DNA from: Klebsiella sp. BIGb0407
Lineage (GTDB): Bacteria > Pseudomonadota > Gammaproteobacteria > Enterobacterales > Enterobacteriaceae
Length of the DNA: 64,000 nucleotides
Assembly: GCF_024807845.1 (NCBI RefSeq)
Contig: NZ_JANUEQ010000005.1
Coordinates: 186,001-250,000 of the forward strand
Direction: 5' to 3'
The notes below the pieces were generated by a model. It was not told the DNA's origin and searched no databases. It saw nothing but the letters and a program-made list of their open reading frames with translations. This document shows, one piece after another, positions 46,800-55,852 of this stretch; position 1 is the stretch's first letter, and the number at the start of each line of letters is the position of its first letter. Position numbers and translations under genes: made by a program.

Positions 46800-47657
46800 A
46801 TGCGTCAGCACCCACTGGGAATTTATGAAAAGGCGCTGCCTGCTCACCTGAGCTGGCCTGAGCGCCTGGCGTTAGCCAAAGCCTGTGGATTCGACTTTGT
46901 TGAAATGTCGGTGGATGAAACTGACCATCGCCTGGCGCGTCTTGACTGGACGAAAGCCGAACGTCTGTCTCTGGTCGGGGCGATGATTGAAACCGGGGTA
47001 ACTATCCCGTCGATGTGTCTTTCCGGTCACCGCCGCTTTCCGTTTGGCAGCCACGATCCGGTTATTCGTCAGCAGGCTTACGATCTGATGGATCGGGCTA
47101 TTCAGCTGGCGAAGGACATCGGGATCCGCACGATTCAGCTGGCGGGTTACGACGTTTATTACGAATCACGCGATGAGGGCACCGTGGCTCGCTTTGCCGA
47201 GGGCATGGCATGGGCCGTTGAGCGTGCCGCGGCAGCACAGGTGATGCTGGCGGTGGAGATTATGGACACCGAGTTTATGAACTCTATCAGCAAGTGGAAG
47301 GACTGGGATCGCCAGTTAGCCTCGCCCTGGTTCACCGTTTACCCGGATGTCGGCAACCTGAGCGCCTGGGGTAACGATGTCAGCGCCGAACTGGAACTGG
47401 GTATTGACCGTATCGCCGCGATTCACCTGAAGGATACTCAGCCCGTCACTGACAGTTCAAAGGGCCAGTTCCGCGACGTGCCCTTTGGTAGCGGCTGCGT
47501 GGATTTTGTCAGCGTGTTCCGCAAATTAAAGCAGATCAACTATCGCGGAGCATTTCTGATTGAGATGTGGACCGAAAAAGCCGAAGAACCGGTCGCTGAG
47601 ATTGTACAGGCGCGGCGCTGGATTGAACAAAAAATGCAGGAAGGAGGATTAATATGA
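46800..47657 (+). CDS. sgbU: L-xylulose-5-phosphate 3-epimerase (SgbU/UlaE type)
   Basis: A 285-aa TIM-barrel epimerase that converts L-xylulose 5-phosphate to L-ribulose 5-phosphate. Metal ligands are suggested by the Glu in [10 protein letters not shown], the Asp in [11 protein letters not shown], the His in AIHLKDTQP and the Glu in FLIEMWTE. The ATG at 46800, two bases after the sgbH stop, gives the usual N-terminus. It overlaps sgbE by 4 bp. Confidence 0.88.
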   Translation: MRQHPLGIYEKALPAHLSWPERLALAKACGFDFVEMSVDETDHRLARLDWTKAERLSLVGAMIETGVTIPSMCLSGHRRFPFGSHDPVIRQQAYDLMDRAIQLAKDIGIRTIQLAGYDVYYESRDEGTVARFAEGMAWAVERAAAAQVMLAVEIMDTEFMNSISKWKDWDRQLASPWFTVYPDVGNLSAWGNDVSAELELGIDRIAAIHLKDTQPVTDSSKGQFRDVPFGSGCVDFVSVFRKLKQINYRGAFLIEMWTEKAEEPVAEIVQARRWIEQKMQEGGLI

Positions 47658-48352
47658 GTTTAATGTCGCTGAAACAACAGGTTCTTGAAGCTAATCTCAG
47701 TCTGCCCGAGCACAATCTGGTGACCTTTACCTGGGGCAATGTCAGTGCCATCGACAGAGCCAGCGGGCTGGTAGTCATTAAGCCTTCTGGCGTGGATTAC
47801 GATGTCATGACCCTGGATGATATTGTGGTGCTGGAACTGGAAAGCGGTCGTGTTGTGGAAGGGAAGAAAAAACCCTCTTCCGATACGGCAACGCATCTGG
47901 CACTTTACCGCGCTTTCGACACCATTGGCGGTATCGTCCATACCCATTCACGCCATGCCACCATCTGGGCTCAGTCCGGCTTAGATCTGCCGGCCTGGGG
48001 CACCACCCATGCCGACTACTTCTACGGTAATATTCCCTGCACGCGCTTAATGACGCCCGAGGAGATTGCCAAGGACTATGAGCACAATACCGGGGAAGTG
48101 ATTATCGAAACCTTCCGTTCGCGCAATATCAGCCCGGCGGCTATCCCGGCTGTCCTGATTAATGCCCACGGTCCTTTTGCCTGGGGCAGCAGTGCAGAAA
48201 ACGCGGTGCATAATGCGGTGGTGCTGGAAGAGGTTGCCTATATGGGCATTTTCTCTCGTCAACTGACACCGGGTATCAGGGATATGCAACAGGTTCTTCT
48301 CGATAAGCATTATCTTCGCAAACATGGAGCGAATGCTTATTACGGGCAGTGA
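47654..48352 (+). CDS. sgbE: L-ribulose-5-phosphate 4-epimerase (SgbE/UlaF/AraD type)
   Basis: A 232-aa zinc epimerase giving D-xylulose 5-phosphate, which enters the pentose phosphate pathway. Conserved features are [17 protein letters not shown], the zinc histidines in [10 protein letters not shown] and HGPFAWG, and ALYRAF. It ends the operon. A second Met three codons in is an alternative start, but the ATG at 47654 is directly behind AGGAGG. Confidence 0.9.
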   Translation: MSLMSLKQQVLEANLSLPEHNLVTFTWGNVSAIDRASGLVVIKPSGVDYDVMTLDDIVVLELESGRVVEGKKKPSSDTATHLALYRAFDTIGGIVHTHSRHATIWAQSGLDLPAWGTTHADYFYGNIPCTRLMTPEEIAKDYEHNTGEVIIETFRSRNISPAAIPAVLINAHGPFAWGSSAENAVHNAVVLEEVAYMGIFSRQLTPGIRDMQQVLLDKHYLRKHGANAYYGQ

Positions 48353-48366
48353 TAGGTTGTCAGGTT

Positions 48367-48416
48367 AGGTCTGATTCTTTACTTACTATGCTTAACAGAA
48401 GTAAAGAATCAGACCT
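48367..48416. repeat. Perfect 18-bp inverted repeat after sgbE
   Basis: AGGTCTGATTCTTTACTT and its exact complement flank a 14-nt loop. There is no T-run after the stem, so it is stronger than most terminators but lacks their tail. It could be a Rho-linked end structure or a mobile-element scar. Confidence 0.7.
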
Positions 48417-48566
48417 CGCTATTATTTATCAGTCATAGGATATTTCCCACCCGGTATCAACTCCCCACTCGTTGTTTGCTCAAGCTGAATATTATTTACC
48501 CGCCAGTACATTCTTAAAAACCTGTTCCATACTTGAATACTCAACCCGTTATTTCGGAGTGTCGTT

Positions 48567-50048
48567 ATGCCCAACCCAACGTTGTTACAGTTTTTTCACT
48601 GGTATTACCCTGAGGGCGGAAAACTCTGGCCTGAGGTAACTGAACGGGCTCAATGGCTGGCTGAAATTGGTATCAATATGGTCTGGCTCCCACCCGCGTA
48701 CAAGGGCAGCAGCGGCGGCTATTCGGTCGGGTATGATAGTTATGATTTATTCGATCTTGGAGAATTTGAGCAGAAAGGAAGCCGGGCGACCAAATACGGC
48801 GACAAAGCGCAGTTATTATCAGCAGTAAATGCCCTCCGTGAAAACAATGTGGGCGTGCTTATGGATATTGTTCTGAACCATAAGACAGGTGCCGATGAGA
48901 AAGAAGCGGTCAGCGTTAACCGTGTTAATCCTGACAACCGCGACGAAATTGACTTGCAAGAGATTGGGTGCGAAGCATGGACTCGTTTTACCTTTCCCGA
49001 AAGGGCGGGACAGTATTCTGAGTTTATCTGGGATCATAAATGCTTCAGTGGTGTCGATCATATTGAAAACCCCGATGAAAACGGCGTTTTCAAGATAATA
49101 AATGACTATACGCAGGATGGCTGGAGCGATCAGGTCGACGGTGAACTTGGCAACTTTGACTACCTTATGGGGGCTAATATTGATTTCCGCAACCGGGCCG
49201 TTTTCGAGGAGCTTAAATACTGGGGACGCTGGTTGATGCAGGAAGTGCCCTGTACCGGATTTCGTCTCGATGCCGTAAAACATATACCCGCATGGTTTTA
49301 TAAGGAGTGGATTGAGCATATTCAGGAGGTAGCGGATGAAACTCAATTCATTGTGGCAGAGTACTGGTCTTTCGAAATCGACACGCTGATTCAGTATATT
49401 GATCAGGTTGAAGGGCAAACAATGCTATTTGACGCGCCCCTGCACCTGAATTTTCATCAGGCTTCTAAAGCAGGCGCGGACTACGATCTCAGCAAAATTT
49501 TTGAAAACACGTTGGTGGAGCGTTCGCCATTCCATGCGGTAACGCTTGTCGACAACCACGACACACAGCCCCTTCAGTCTCTGGAAGCTCCCGTTGAGAC
49601 ATGGTTTAAACCTCTGGCCTACGCAATGATACTGCTTCGTGAAGAAGGCGTACCGACGGTCTTTTATCCTGATTTGTTCGGTGCTAATTACTCGGACAGC
49701 GGTGACAATGGGGAAGAGCAACATATCGATATGCCGGTAATACCGGAACTTGAAAAGCTCATCCGCGCCCGTCAGCTTTACGCGCATGGCATACAGACTG
49801 AATACTTTGATCACCCAAACTGCGTGGCGTTCAGCCGCAGCGGAACGGCAGAATTGCCTGGCTGCGTAGTGGTCTTATCTAACGGCGAAGCGGGAGAAAA
49901 AGATATCGCACTGGGTGAGGCGCTTGCGGGTACAACGTGGCGTGACTTACTTGAACATTGCCCGGAAACAATAACCTGCGATGAAGCAGGGAATGCGCAA
50001 TTCATATGCAATGCTGGCAGTGTGAGCGTCTGGGTGAAAGATATGTGA
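48567..50048 (+). CDS. amyA: Cytoplasmic alpha-amylase (AmyA type, GH13)
   Basis: A 493-aa glycoside hydrolase without a signal peptide, cutting alpha-1,4-glucans and maltodextrins inside the cell. The TIM-barrel motifs are [19 protein letters not shown] (nucleophile Asp), VAEYWSFE (acid Glu) and LVDNHDTQP (transition-state Asp), in the usual order. It is very similar to E. coli AmyA. It is monocistronic. A hairpin GCGGGCAC / GTGCCTGC at 50096-50118 (one wobble, no T-tail) may mark the transcript end. Confidence 0.92.
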   Translation: MPNPTLLQFFHWYYPEGGKLWPEVTERAQWLAEIGINMVWLPPAYKGSSGGYSVGYDSYDLFDLGEFEQKGSRATKYGDKAQLLSAVNALRENNVGVLMDIVLNHKTGADEKEAVSVNRVNPDNRDEIDLQEIGCEAWTRFTFPERAGQYSEFIWDHKCFSGVDHIENPDENGVFKIINDYTQDGWSDQVDGELGNFDYLMGANIDFRNRAVFEELKYWGRWLMQEVPCTGFRLDAVKHIPAWFYKEWIEHIQEVADETQFIVAEYWSFEIDTLIQYIDQVEGQTMLFDAPLHLNFHQASKAGADYDLSKIFENTLVERSPFHAVTLVDNHDTQPLQSLEAPVETWFKPLAYAMILLREEGVPTVFYPDLFGANYSDSGDNGEEQHIDMPVIPELEKLIRARQLYAHGIQTEYFDHPNCVAFSRSGTAELPGCVVVLSNGEAGEKDIALGEALAGTTWRDLLEHCPETITCDEAGNAQFICNAGSVSVWVKDM

Positions 50049-50481
50049 CATTATCAGATTGACGTTATTTGAATCAGGAAAAGGAAAATTAGCGTGCGGG
50101 CACTTTTGACGTGCCTGCATCCTGTGGTCGGGTATTGAGACGTTAAACAAAAAGGTTATGAAAATAGCACCTACCAACAAAGGGTCATGGCAAAATCATT
50201 TAAGATGTATTTATAATATATTTTTAGTTTTTCAAATCTTTTAAGTGCCATTGTACGATATCGCGTTCGCTCTTCATATTTATCAGCAATCACTGGCTCC
50301 CGCGGCACCAGGCTTACCACCGAAAGATTAAAGAAGGCTCCGCCCTTGCCTCTGCTGATTAATCGTTAAATGTAAAAAGTTAACGACTGGGTTCGGAAAG
50401 GTGAAACGAAAGCATAGACACCCTACTTTTCTCAGCAGCGATACTGGACCGGCACGATAGCATGGGAAATCGGGAGAAGAG
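50049..50481. promoter_or_regulatory. Intergenic region with an NsrR-like site and a start-less reading frame
   Basis: AAGATGTATTT-A-TAATATATTTT at 50202-50224 resembles the NsrR nitric-oxide operator, which fits the known NsrR control of yeaR, though it lies about 260 bp upstream of the yeaR start. On the minus strand a frame from about 50365 to 50175 encodes RLISRGKGGAFFNLSVVSLV and continues through PREPVIADKYEERTRYRTMA. It has no start codon, so it looks like a gene remnant that I cannot name. Confidence 0.4.
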
Positions 50482-50814
50482 ATGGAATTGATTGTCATAC
50501 CCACTAATTATGTTCATACACGGACTACGCCTTTCTGGACGAATGTCACTGCGCCCGCATCAATTTGGCAACGACATCTCGATACGGGTACACGGCAGGG
50601 CGTTTACCCACGTTTGAGTGTGATGCAAGGTGCTATTTGTTACTACGGATATGCTGATGAGACAAGTCCTGAGCCTATTGAAACGTTAATTATCAAGGCA
50701 GGACAGTTCGGTGTATTTCCACCTGAATGTTGGCACAGAATTGAAGCGTTATCTGACGACACGGTATTTAACGTTGATTTTTATGTCGATCCAGCAATTC
50801 TGATAGAGGGTTAA
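50482..50814 (+). CDS. yeaR: YeaR-family DUF1971 protein
   Basis: A 110-aa cupin-like protein matching YeaR (IPTNYVHTRTTPFW, TRQGVYPRLSVMQGA, GQFGVFPPECWHRIEAL) and the N-terminal domain of TehB-related proteins. In E. coli, yeaR-yoaG is induced by nitrate through NarL and derepressed by nitric oxide through NsrR. Its biochemical role is unknown. The RBS GGGAGAAGAG precedes the ATG, and the yoaG-like gene follows 10 bp later. Confidence 0.87.
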   Translation: MELIVIPTNYVHTRTTPFWTNVTAPASIWQRHLDTGTRQGVYPRLSVMQGAICYYGYADETSPEPIETLIIKAGQFGVFPPECWHRIEALSDDTVFNVDFYVDPAILIEG

Positions 50815-50824
50815 GGTATATACA

Positions 50825-51163
50825 ATGGAAAGCGAAAATAAAGGTTATGTATTATCGATATTAAATTGCAGCAGTAAGATAAAAAGAGAGAAAATTTATC
50901 TTAAACCAATGGCTTTTTATGTTCCGGATGTCGCTGCCAGTGCCGTTTCTGATTTAATCAATGACCTGCCGGGCATAGGCATAGGTGATAAACACTTTAT
51001 ACTGACAGTGACTAACAAAAATAACGGAGTGTCTGTTGATAAAGAGTTTGACTCTCTTGCTGAGTTAAACGATCCGGCTATTGCCGCCGATGCGGTGAAA
51101 AACTTGGTTAATATCGTGCGTGGTTACGATTCTGATGAAGAAACAAACGTCTGCGGCTGGTAA
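50825..51163 (+). CDS. yoaG: Enlarged YoaG-like protein, apparently a duplicated module
   Basis: A 112-aa protein. Residues 55-112 (FILTVTNKNNGVSVDKEF and VNIVRGYDSDEETNVCGW) correspond to the whole of E. coli YoaG, which is only 60 aa. Residues 20-50 (MAFYVPDVAASAVSDLINDL) look like the second half of another YoaG unit, suggesting an internal duplication or fusion. It is co-transcribed with yeaR. E. coli YoaG is a small dimeric protein, so this form may be a single-chain equivalent; this is inference. Confidence 0.75.
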   Translation: MESENKGYVLSILNCSSKIKREKIYLKPMAFYVPDVAASAVSDLINDLPGIGIGDKHFILTVTNKNNGVSVDKEFDSLAELNDPAIAADAVKNLVNIVRGYDSDEETNVCGW

Positions 51164-51388
51164 AGCAATACATATCTTTCTGAAAAATAGCGCTTTGTGA
51201 TAGTCCTGAGTCGGAAGAAATACAGGAAATACGCAATTTATCTGACCTGAAATAATGGGAAATGAATCAGTCTGCCAGGGACGCTATCCGCGCTTATGAA
51301 GCTGTGCAGCACATCAGTATCCGCCGCCAGCTTCATGCGTCTTTAAGAGTTGCCGCCATGAGCGGCAAACAGAGACAAAGTCAGAACA
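51164..51388. other. Intergenic region between yoaG and the antiporter remnant tail
   Basis: No convincing gene. TTGCCGC / GCGGCAA (about 51348-51369) forms a short hairpin downstream of the antiporter on its strand. TATGAAGCTG and CAGCTTCATG near 51295-51338 form a longer-range inverted repeat. A 74-codon plus-strand frame here runs antisense to the antiporter tail and is probably spurious. Confidence 0.4.
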
Positions 51389-51478
51389 TCACATTCTCCA
51401 GCGTTCTTGCAGCAAATCCAATTCATGTAGCAAGTCACGTGCTACATCATCTGGCAAATTGTTATTCCGTACTTCAGC
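51389..51478 (-). pseudogene. Disconnected C-terminal tail of the antiporter
   Basis: Directly after the TAG the frame continues in phase for 29 codons to TGA at 51389. It encodes AEVRNNNLPDDVARDLLHEL followed by DLLQERWRM, the type of helix (dual acidic, ending in a Leu-Asp-Leu-rich segment) that closes CPA1 antiporters. A single base change would restore the full protein of about 536 aa. Confidence 0.65.
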
Positions 51479-52999
51479 CTAGATGACATGACGTTCAGCT
51501 AAAAGTGTCGCAAGCCATATTTCACGCTCTATCTTCAAATTGATATTTGCCTGCCCCAATTCGATTTTAAAATCGTTTACATCTCTGGCGTTATTTAAAC
51601 GATTGGTATAAATAACGGCAATACTGTTTGCGATTTTATCAACGTCTGATAATTCATCCGTTGTTGCTTTTTCTTTAAGTACATTAATAACATTCAGAGC
51701 AGCAATAATTGCTTTTTCTCGTACTTGCCACTCTTGATCGACAGCATTTTTTTTAAGACTTAGCTTTAAACCTCTGAGCACAATAGGTAGTGAAACGCTT
51801 GCTACAAGCAATGATAAAATAATGACCGTTGCGGCAATAAAAACAATGAGGTCTCGTGCAGGAAAGTTTTCGCCATTGCTTAATACTAAAGGTATCGATA
51901 ATACACCTGCGAGTGTAATCGACCCACGAACGCCAGATAATGCTGTCAGTACCACGATACGCATTGGCTGGGGTTTACGCACAATCAGAAGTACTGCGCC
52001 AACCCAGATAAAACGGATAACAATCAAGCCTACCACGACCAGCAGCGAATACATGATCAACCAATAGGAGCTGAGATGCCCTGTCATTTCAACCAGCCTG
52101 GATGCCTGATTAAAGATAGCCGGCAATTGCTCTCCCAACAAAATAAACATCGCAGCATTTAGTGTGAATTGAATCAATTTCCATACTGAAAGGCGTCTTA
52201 ATTGCGTGGTAGGTTTGCTGAGATGAGACAATTCCCAGCGACTCATCACAATACCTGCCGAAACAACGGCAAGCACGCCTGAACCATCGACTTTCTCAGC
52301 CAAATAATAGGCCGCAAATGGAATCAGCAAACTAAAAAGAATATGACTGCTGGCATCTTCGCTTAAGCGATTATTTACAAAGTGGTATAAGCCGTTGGCT
52401 ATATATGACAGAGATACGCCAATGATAATACCTGCAAAGACCAACCAGCTAAATTCAAATACTGCAGACTCCAGTGAAAAGGTACTGGTTGCAATCGCAG
52501 TAATCGCAAAGCGCATACATACTAAACCAGATGCATCATTGAGCAGAGCTTCTCCTTCTAAAATATGCATCAGGCGCTTAGGCAAAGGCACGTTACGCGT
52601 TATGGCAGTAATGGCAACCGGGTCGGTTGGCGATAAAATAGCCGCCAGTGCAAATGCAGCGGGTAACGGAATAACAGGAATAAGCCAATGTAGCAGGAAA
52701 CCAAGACCAAATACCGTAAACACCACTAAACCCATAGCAAGGCTTAATATGGATCGAATATTCTCAAAAAAACCACGCTTCTGTATTTGCCAGGCATCCC
52801 AAAACAATAAAGGAGGCAGAAATAAAAACATGAATAAATTCGGGTCTAGTTTTACCCCACTACCACCCGCCATAGCAATGGCATAACCAATTGCAATTTG
52901 AATCAGTGGAGACGGTATTTTTTTAGGAAGACATCTTATGCATGCTGAGCTGACAATGATGGCACTCAGAAAGATTAAAATTACTCTTAGATCACTCAT
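51479..52999 (-). CDS. CPA1-family Na+/H+ antiporter, ended by an in-frame amber codon
   Basis: A 506-aa monovalent-cation/proton antiporter of the NhaP/YjcE type with about twelve membrane helices. The central ion site is seen in FALAAILSPTDPVAITAI and LEGEALLNDASGLVCMR. The C-terminal cytoplasmic part is truncated by TAG at 51479-51481. Downstream the same frame continues for 29 codons with a typical CPA1 tail. I chose the ATG at 52999; a TTG at 53005 is also open. It may still work, since the membrane domain is whole. Confidence 0.82.
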   Translation of the reverse strand: MSDLRVILIFLSAIIVSSACIRCLPKKIPSPLIQIAIGYAIAMAGGSGVKLDPNLFMFLFLPPLLFWDAWQIQKRGFFENIRSILSLAMGLVVFTVFGLGFLLHWLIPVIPLPAAFALAAILSPTDPVAITAITRNVPLPKRLMHILEGEALLNDASGLVCMRFAITAIATSTFSLESAVFEFSWLVFAGIIIGVSLSYIANGLYHFVNNRLSEDASSHILFSLLIPFAAYYLAEKVDGSGVLAVVSAGIVMSRWELSHLSKPTTQLRRLSVWKLIQFTLNAAMFILLGEQLPAIFNQASRLVEMTGHLSSYWLIMYSLLVVVGLIVIRFIWVGAVLLIVRKPQPMRIVVLTALSGVRGSITLAGVLSIPLVLSNGENFPARDLIVFIAATVIILSLLVASVSLPIVLRGLKLSLKKNAVDQEWQVREKAIIAALNVINVLKEKATTDELSDVDKIANSIAVIYTNRLNNARDVNDFKIELGQANINLKIEREIWLATLLAERHVI

Positions 53000-53165
53000 T
53001 ATCAATCACTTTTCACATAAAACACTATTGCATTAATATACTTTCAAATACTAGATTAAAAAATTCAAATCTTCCCGGCTAATGTAGCGTAGCGGAAGAC
53101 TTCTTGATAACGCTGGTGGAAATCGTAGATGTGTTTGTGGGGTTCGGGGCACTCTGAGCTACTTT

Positions 53166-53309
53166 TTAGGCTCCGTTTTCCACTGTAGCAAAGTTGCGAT
53201 GTCCTTCTTCCCTCAGGCCTCTTTTAAGCCAGTCATCGTCCATAACAAAACCTTTGATCAGGTATTCCTGGGATGTTTGGGTTGCCCACAGGCGGATAAG
53301 CAACGATAA
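53166..53309 (-). pseudogene. rhuM-family remnant at the 3' side of selC
   Basis: The minus strand encodes LWATQTSQEYLIKGFVMDDD continuing WLKRGLREEGHRNF, then a stop. This matches the conserved core of RhuM-family proteins (RxWAT..LREYxIKGFVLDDERLK). Only about 47 codons remain, and no start is present. A further unidentified fragment (HKHIYDFHQRYQEVFRYATL) follows in another frame at about 53060-53135. In Salmonella, rhuM belongs to SPI-3, inserted at selC. Confidence 0.65.
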
Positions 53310-53392
53310 GTCTTGTCTATTGTTTATTATATCGGACTTTTGCGATTCAGGGAGATGATGCTGGATGGCTACGGGCGAGAGAAGAGAAAAAT

Positions 53393-53487
53393 TGGCGGAA
53401 GATCACAGGAGTCGAACCTGCCCGGCACCGCTGGCGGCGCCCACTGGATTTGAAATCCAACCGCCTCACCAGAGACGACGATCTTCC
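53393..53487 (-). tRNA. selC: tRNA-Sec (anticodon UCA)
   Basis: A 95-nt tRNA with an encoded CCA end, read on the minus strand from GGAAGATCGTCGTCTC. The anticodon TCA (53451-53453) lies in TTGGATTTCAAATCC. The acceptor arm is eight base pairs and the variable arm is long (GGGCGCCGCCAGCGGTGCCGGG), both specific for selenocysteine tRNA and almost identical to E. coli selC. It decodes the UGA in fdoG, which is 6 kb away, with SelB. Confidence 0.97.
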
Positions 53488-53518
53488 GCGCCTGCATTGC
53501 TACATGGAGGCGGTGCGC

Positions 53519-53547
53519 ATTATACCGAGTTTCCTGAATAGTCCCAA
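53519..53547 (-). promoter_or_regulatory. Sigma-70 promoter of selC
   Basis: On the minus strand TTGGGA (53547-53542), a 17-nt spacer and a perfect TATAAT (53524-53519) lie about 30 bp upstream of the tRNA 5' end. A GC-rich stretch (GCGCACCGCC) follows the -10, like the discriminator of stable-RNA promoters. Confidence 0.8.
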
Positions 53548-53736
53548 TCATTGTGCGAGAAAATAGCCAGAATTTAACTCTAAATTATCTTAAAAAACAG
53601 CATAAACACAAACTGAGTCGTCCGGAAATGGTGTGTTTTAAGACAATTTTGTCAGTTTTGAACGATTTTTGTCAACGATTTGCCTGGGCGACAGCACTTT
53701 ATCTGGCTTGTTTTCAGCTTCAGAAGCAGGAGTGAG

Positions 53737-54771
53737 CTACTGAAGATAGGTTTCGGCATAGATTCGGTAACGATTTTCCAGGTTATAACGCTCTTGTTCT
53801 GCAATTGGCGTCTGAGTAAAAGAAGCTAAAAAGTTCTCCAGTACCTCATCTGGCGTTCGGAAATTATTTTCCATCAACCGCCTCATCGCTTCGACAGTCA
53901 GTATCCCGCAGCCATTAGGGATATGTTCCTGGATGTTCTGTTCCAGAAACAGAATATTGCCAGAGTCTGTTACACCTGCAAGATAGGCTGCGTCACTGAG
54001 CTGTTGTTTAGTTTCAGGGCTTAAGGGATCCCAGGTATTACAGATAACAGCCTTAGGTTGCCCATTATCAGACTTATACAGGCCAAAGGTTACCCAGTGT
54101 TCGCCGGTATTGACGGGGAAAAACTCAGGTTGTTCGAGAAAGGGGTCGTGTCTGCTCTGATCGCTAATCTGTTGTGACAGCATATTTTCATGACTGTCAG
54201 GATGGATAAGGCCGATAGGGAAATTTACCTCAGGTGTATTGTAGAGGCGGGTATAAGACTTGATAGCGGCATTCACTTCGTCGGTAGATAGCATACGGGC
54301 TGGGTTCCAGAGATCAATATCATCGACTTGTTCATACTGAGAATAGGCATCGTGACGTTGAGCAAAAATACGTGACAGAGATAATCTTTCGCCCGTATCA
54401 GCCGCAGCACCTGCCATATACAGTAATTTTGAGGGTGTATGTAGCTTGTACATATCAGTATTATTTGCCATTTTATTGTTAGCTGACAGCTGATATAGCA
54501 TCAGGGCGGAATCCTGAATATCTTGTACTACACCCGATTTATAGTCGGTAGGTATTGTTCCACAGAACATATCGAACAGGTATTTTTCTGCCAGTCTGCC
54601 AGATTCATCAGGCCGCAGTGCGAGATTATTTAATAACTCAATACTGCGAAGATTACCTTTAGAGGCAGATTTTTTTAATGATTCGATAGTTTCCACAGGT
54701 ATTGTTTCGGCAAATAAGCTACTGAATTCTTTTATATTATAATAGTCATCATGACAGGTATTTATTTTCAT
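53737..54771 (-). CDS. SseL/ElaD-like effector deubiquitinase (CE-clan cysteine protease)
   Basis: A 344-aa protein strongly resembling the Salmonella SPI-2 effector SseL, which removes ubiquitin in host cells. Shared segments include LLNNLALRPDESG, KLHTPSKLLYMAGAA and DLWNPARMLSTDEVNAA. The catalytic set is visible: His225 in NTGEHWVTF, Asn245 in CNTWDPL, Gln279 and Cys288 in PNGCGILTVEAM. Length is that of SseL (about 340 aa). There is no signal peptide, as for type III effectors. It lies alone between selC and fdhE, in DNA more AT-rich than its neighbours. No secretion system is in the window. Confidence 0.82.
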   Translation of the reverse strand: MKINTCHDDYYNIKEFSSLFAETIPVETIESLKKSASKGNLRSIELLNNLALRPDESGRLAEKYLFDMFCGTIPTDYKSGVVQDIQDSALMLYQLSANNKMANNTDMYKLHTPSKLLYMAGAAADTGERLSLSRIFAQRHDAYSQYEQVDDIDLWNPARMLSTDEVNAAIKSYTRLYNTPEVNFPIGLIHPDSHENMLSQQISDQSRHDPFLEQPEFFPVNTGEHWVTFGLYKSDNGQPKAVICNTWDPLSPETKQQLSDAAYLAGVTDSGNILFLEQNIQEHIPNGCGILTVEAMRRLMENNFRTPDEVLENFLASFTQTPIAEQERYNLENRYRIYAETYLQ

Positions 54772-54890
54772 AAAAATCTCTTCCCTGGAGGTATATTTTT
54801 TATTTATGAGCGCTGGTAATCAATGGATAGAATTCTACACCTGAGCAAGAACAGAGTATTTTAGAAAACAATTAAAACAGGGGAGAGAAG

Positions 54891-54914
54891 AGCAGCACCT
54901 GAAACAGTGCTGCT
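54891..54914 (-). terminator. Hairpin after fdhE
   Basis: Perfect 8-bp stem AGCAGCAC / GTGCTGCT with an 8-nt loop, nine bases beyond the fdhE stop on its coding strand. Only a weak pyrimidine-rich tail follows. Confidence 0.6.
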
Positions 54915-54922
54915 TATTGGTA

Positions 54923-55852
54923 TTATTCGTGATCACCCGGGAATAAGAACGGGTTAATGCTGCTACGGGCAAAACCTTCTTGTTCCATACGAGCATCCAG
55001 CACTAATGACGCCAAATCATCGGCGACAGCTTCGACGCTGGCATCTTTTTCCTGATAGAAAATCTTCAGGTAGGTACCACAGTCGCCGCAGCTCTCGGCT
55101 TTGATAGCCGATTGTTCGCTGTCCAGCGACCAGTAGTTCAGGTCACGTGTTTGTTCGCAGTTGCTGCATTTAATGCGCACGACATGCCATTCCGTCTCGC
55201 ACAGGTTGCAGTGCAAGTAGCGCAGCGCATTGTTGGTACCGATATGCACCATACTGGAAACCGGTATGGAGCCACAAACCGGACAGAACTGACGTTGTTC
55301 ACCGTATTCGGCGGTGGCTTTACCTGGTATCAGGCTAGCCATTTGTGCCCAGTAGAGCGACAGCGCTGCCCAAATAAAGGGGGCTTTATCACTACCGACT
55401 TTAGAAAACTCGGTATTTAGCAAGGCTGTCGCCATCTCTTCCAGTTCCGTGGAAGACGCTTTTTCGAGATTTTCAATCACGGCTAATGCCTGGCCACTCA
55501 TTTCTGGTTTCAGCTCAGCAATCAGTGACAGTAGCAGACGCTGCCAGTGCGCATCGCGCGGCAGAATATGCAGATCCAGCGGTGGCTTACCGGTCCTGGC
55601 TGACTGCTCAATCAGTGCCGTCATATCCATTTCCAGCGGGTGGTCATAAAGCACCACTTCCTGGGCATGGGCTATCAGCGCTGCAAAACGCAGATAGTCG
55701 CCTAATGGATTATTGGTCGCCAGCTCGCGCAGACGTTCAGCGCGGCGATTGTAGAGATTTTTTAGTCTGGGAAACAACAGCGGTGGAATAGCATCCACCG
55801 CATGTTTCTCGCGTTTTTCCAGCCTGTCTTGCGGGATTATGCGAATACTCAT
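54923..55852 (-). CDS. fdhE: Formate dehydrogenase accessory protein FdhE
   Basis: A 309-aa cytoplasmic protein needed for active formate dehydrogenases and thought to check or assist the Tat-exported subunits. Two rubredoxin-like metal sites are visible: CPVCGS with CNLCE, and CSNCE with CGDCG. Length equals that of E. coli FdhE. It overlaps fdoI by 4 bp (ATGA), so it is the last gene of fdoGHI-fdhE. Confidence 0.94.
   Translation of the reverse strand: MSIRIIPQDRLEKREKHAVDAIPPLLFPRLKNLYNRRAERLRELATNNPLGDYLRFAALIAHAQEVVLYDHPLEMDMTALIEQSARTGKPPLDLHILPRDAHWQRLLLSLIAELKPEMSGQALAVIENLEKASSTELEEMATALLNTEFSKVGSDKAPFIWAALSLYWAQMASLIPGKATAEYGEQRQFCPVCGSIPVSSMVHIGTNNALRYLHCNLCETEWHVVRIKCSNCEQTRDLNYWSLDSEQSAIKAESCGDCGTYLKIFYQEKDASVEAVADDLASLVLDARMEQEGFARSSINPFLFPGDHE

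Noticed and set aside
51262-51486. 74-codon plus-strand ORF between yoaG and the antiporter
   Set aside because: It is largely antisense to the in-phase antiporter tail, has no RBS and resembles no protein that I know.
53092-53404. GCGGAAGA repeated at 53092 and 53397 as island attachment sites at selC
   Set aside because: Only eight bases match. That is too short for tRNA-type attachment repeats and is expected by chance.
53553-53735. 60-codon plus-strand ORF between selC and the SseL-like gene
   Set aside because: No RBS and no recognisable features; it lies in the upstream region of selC and looks like chance.
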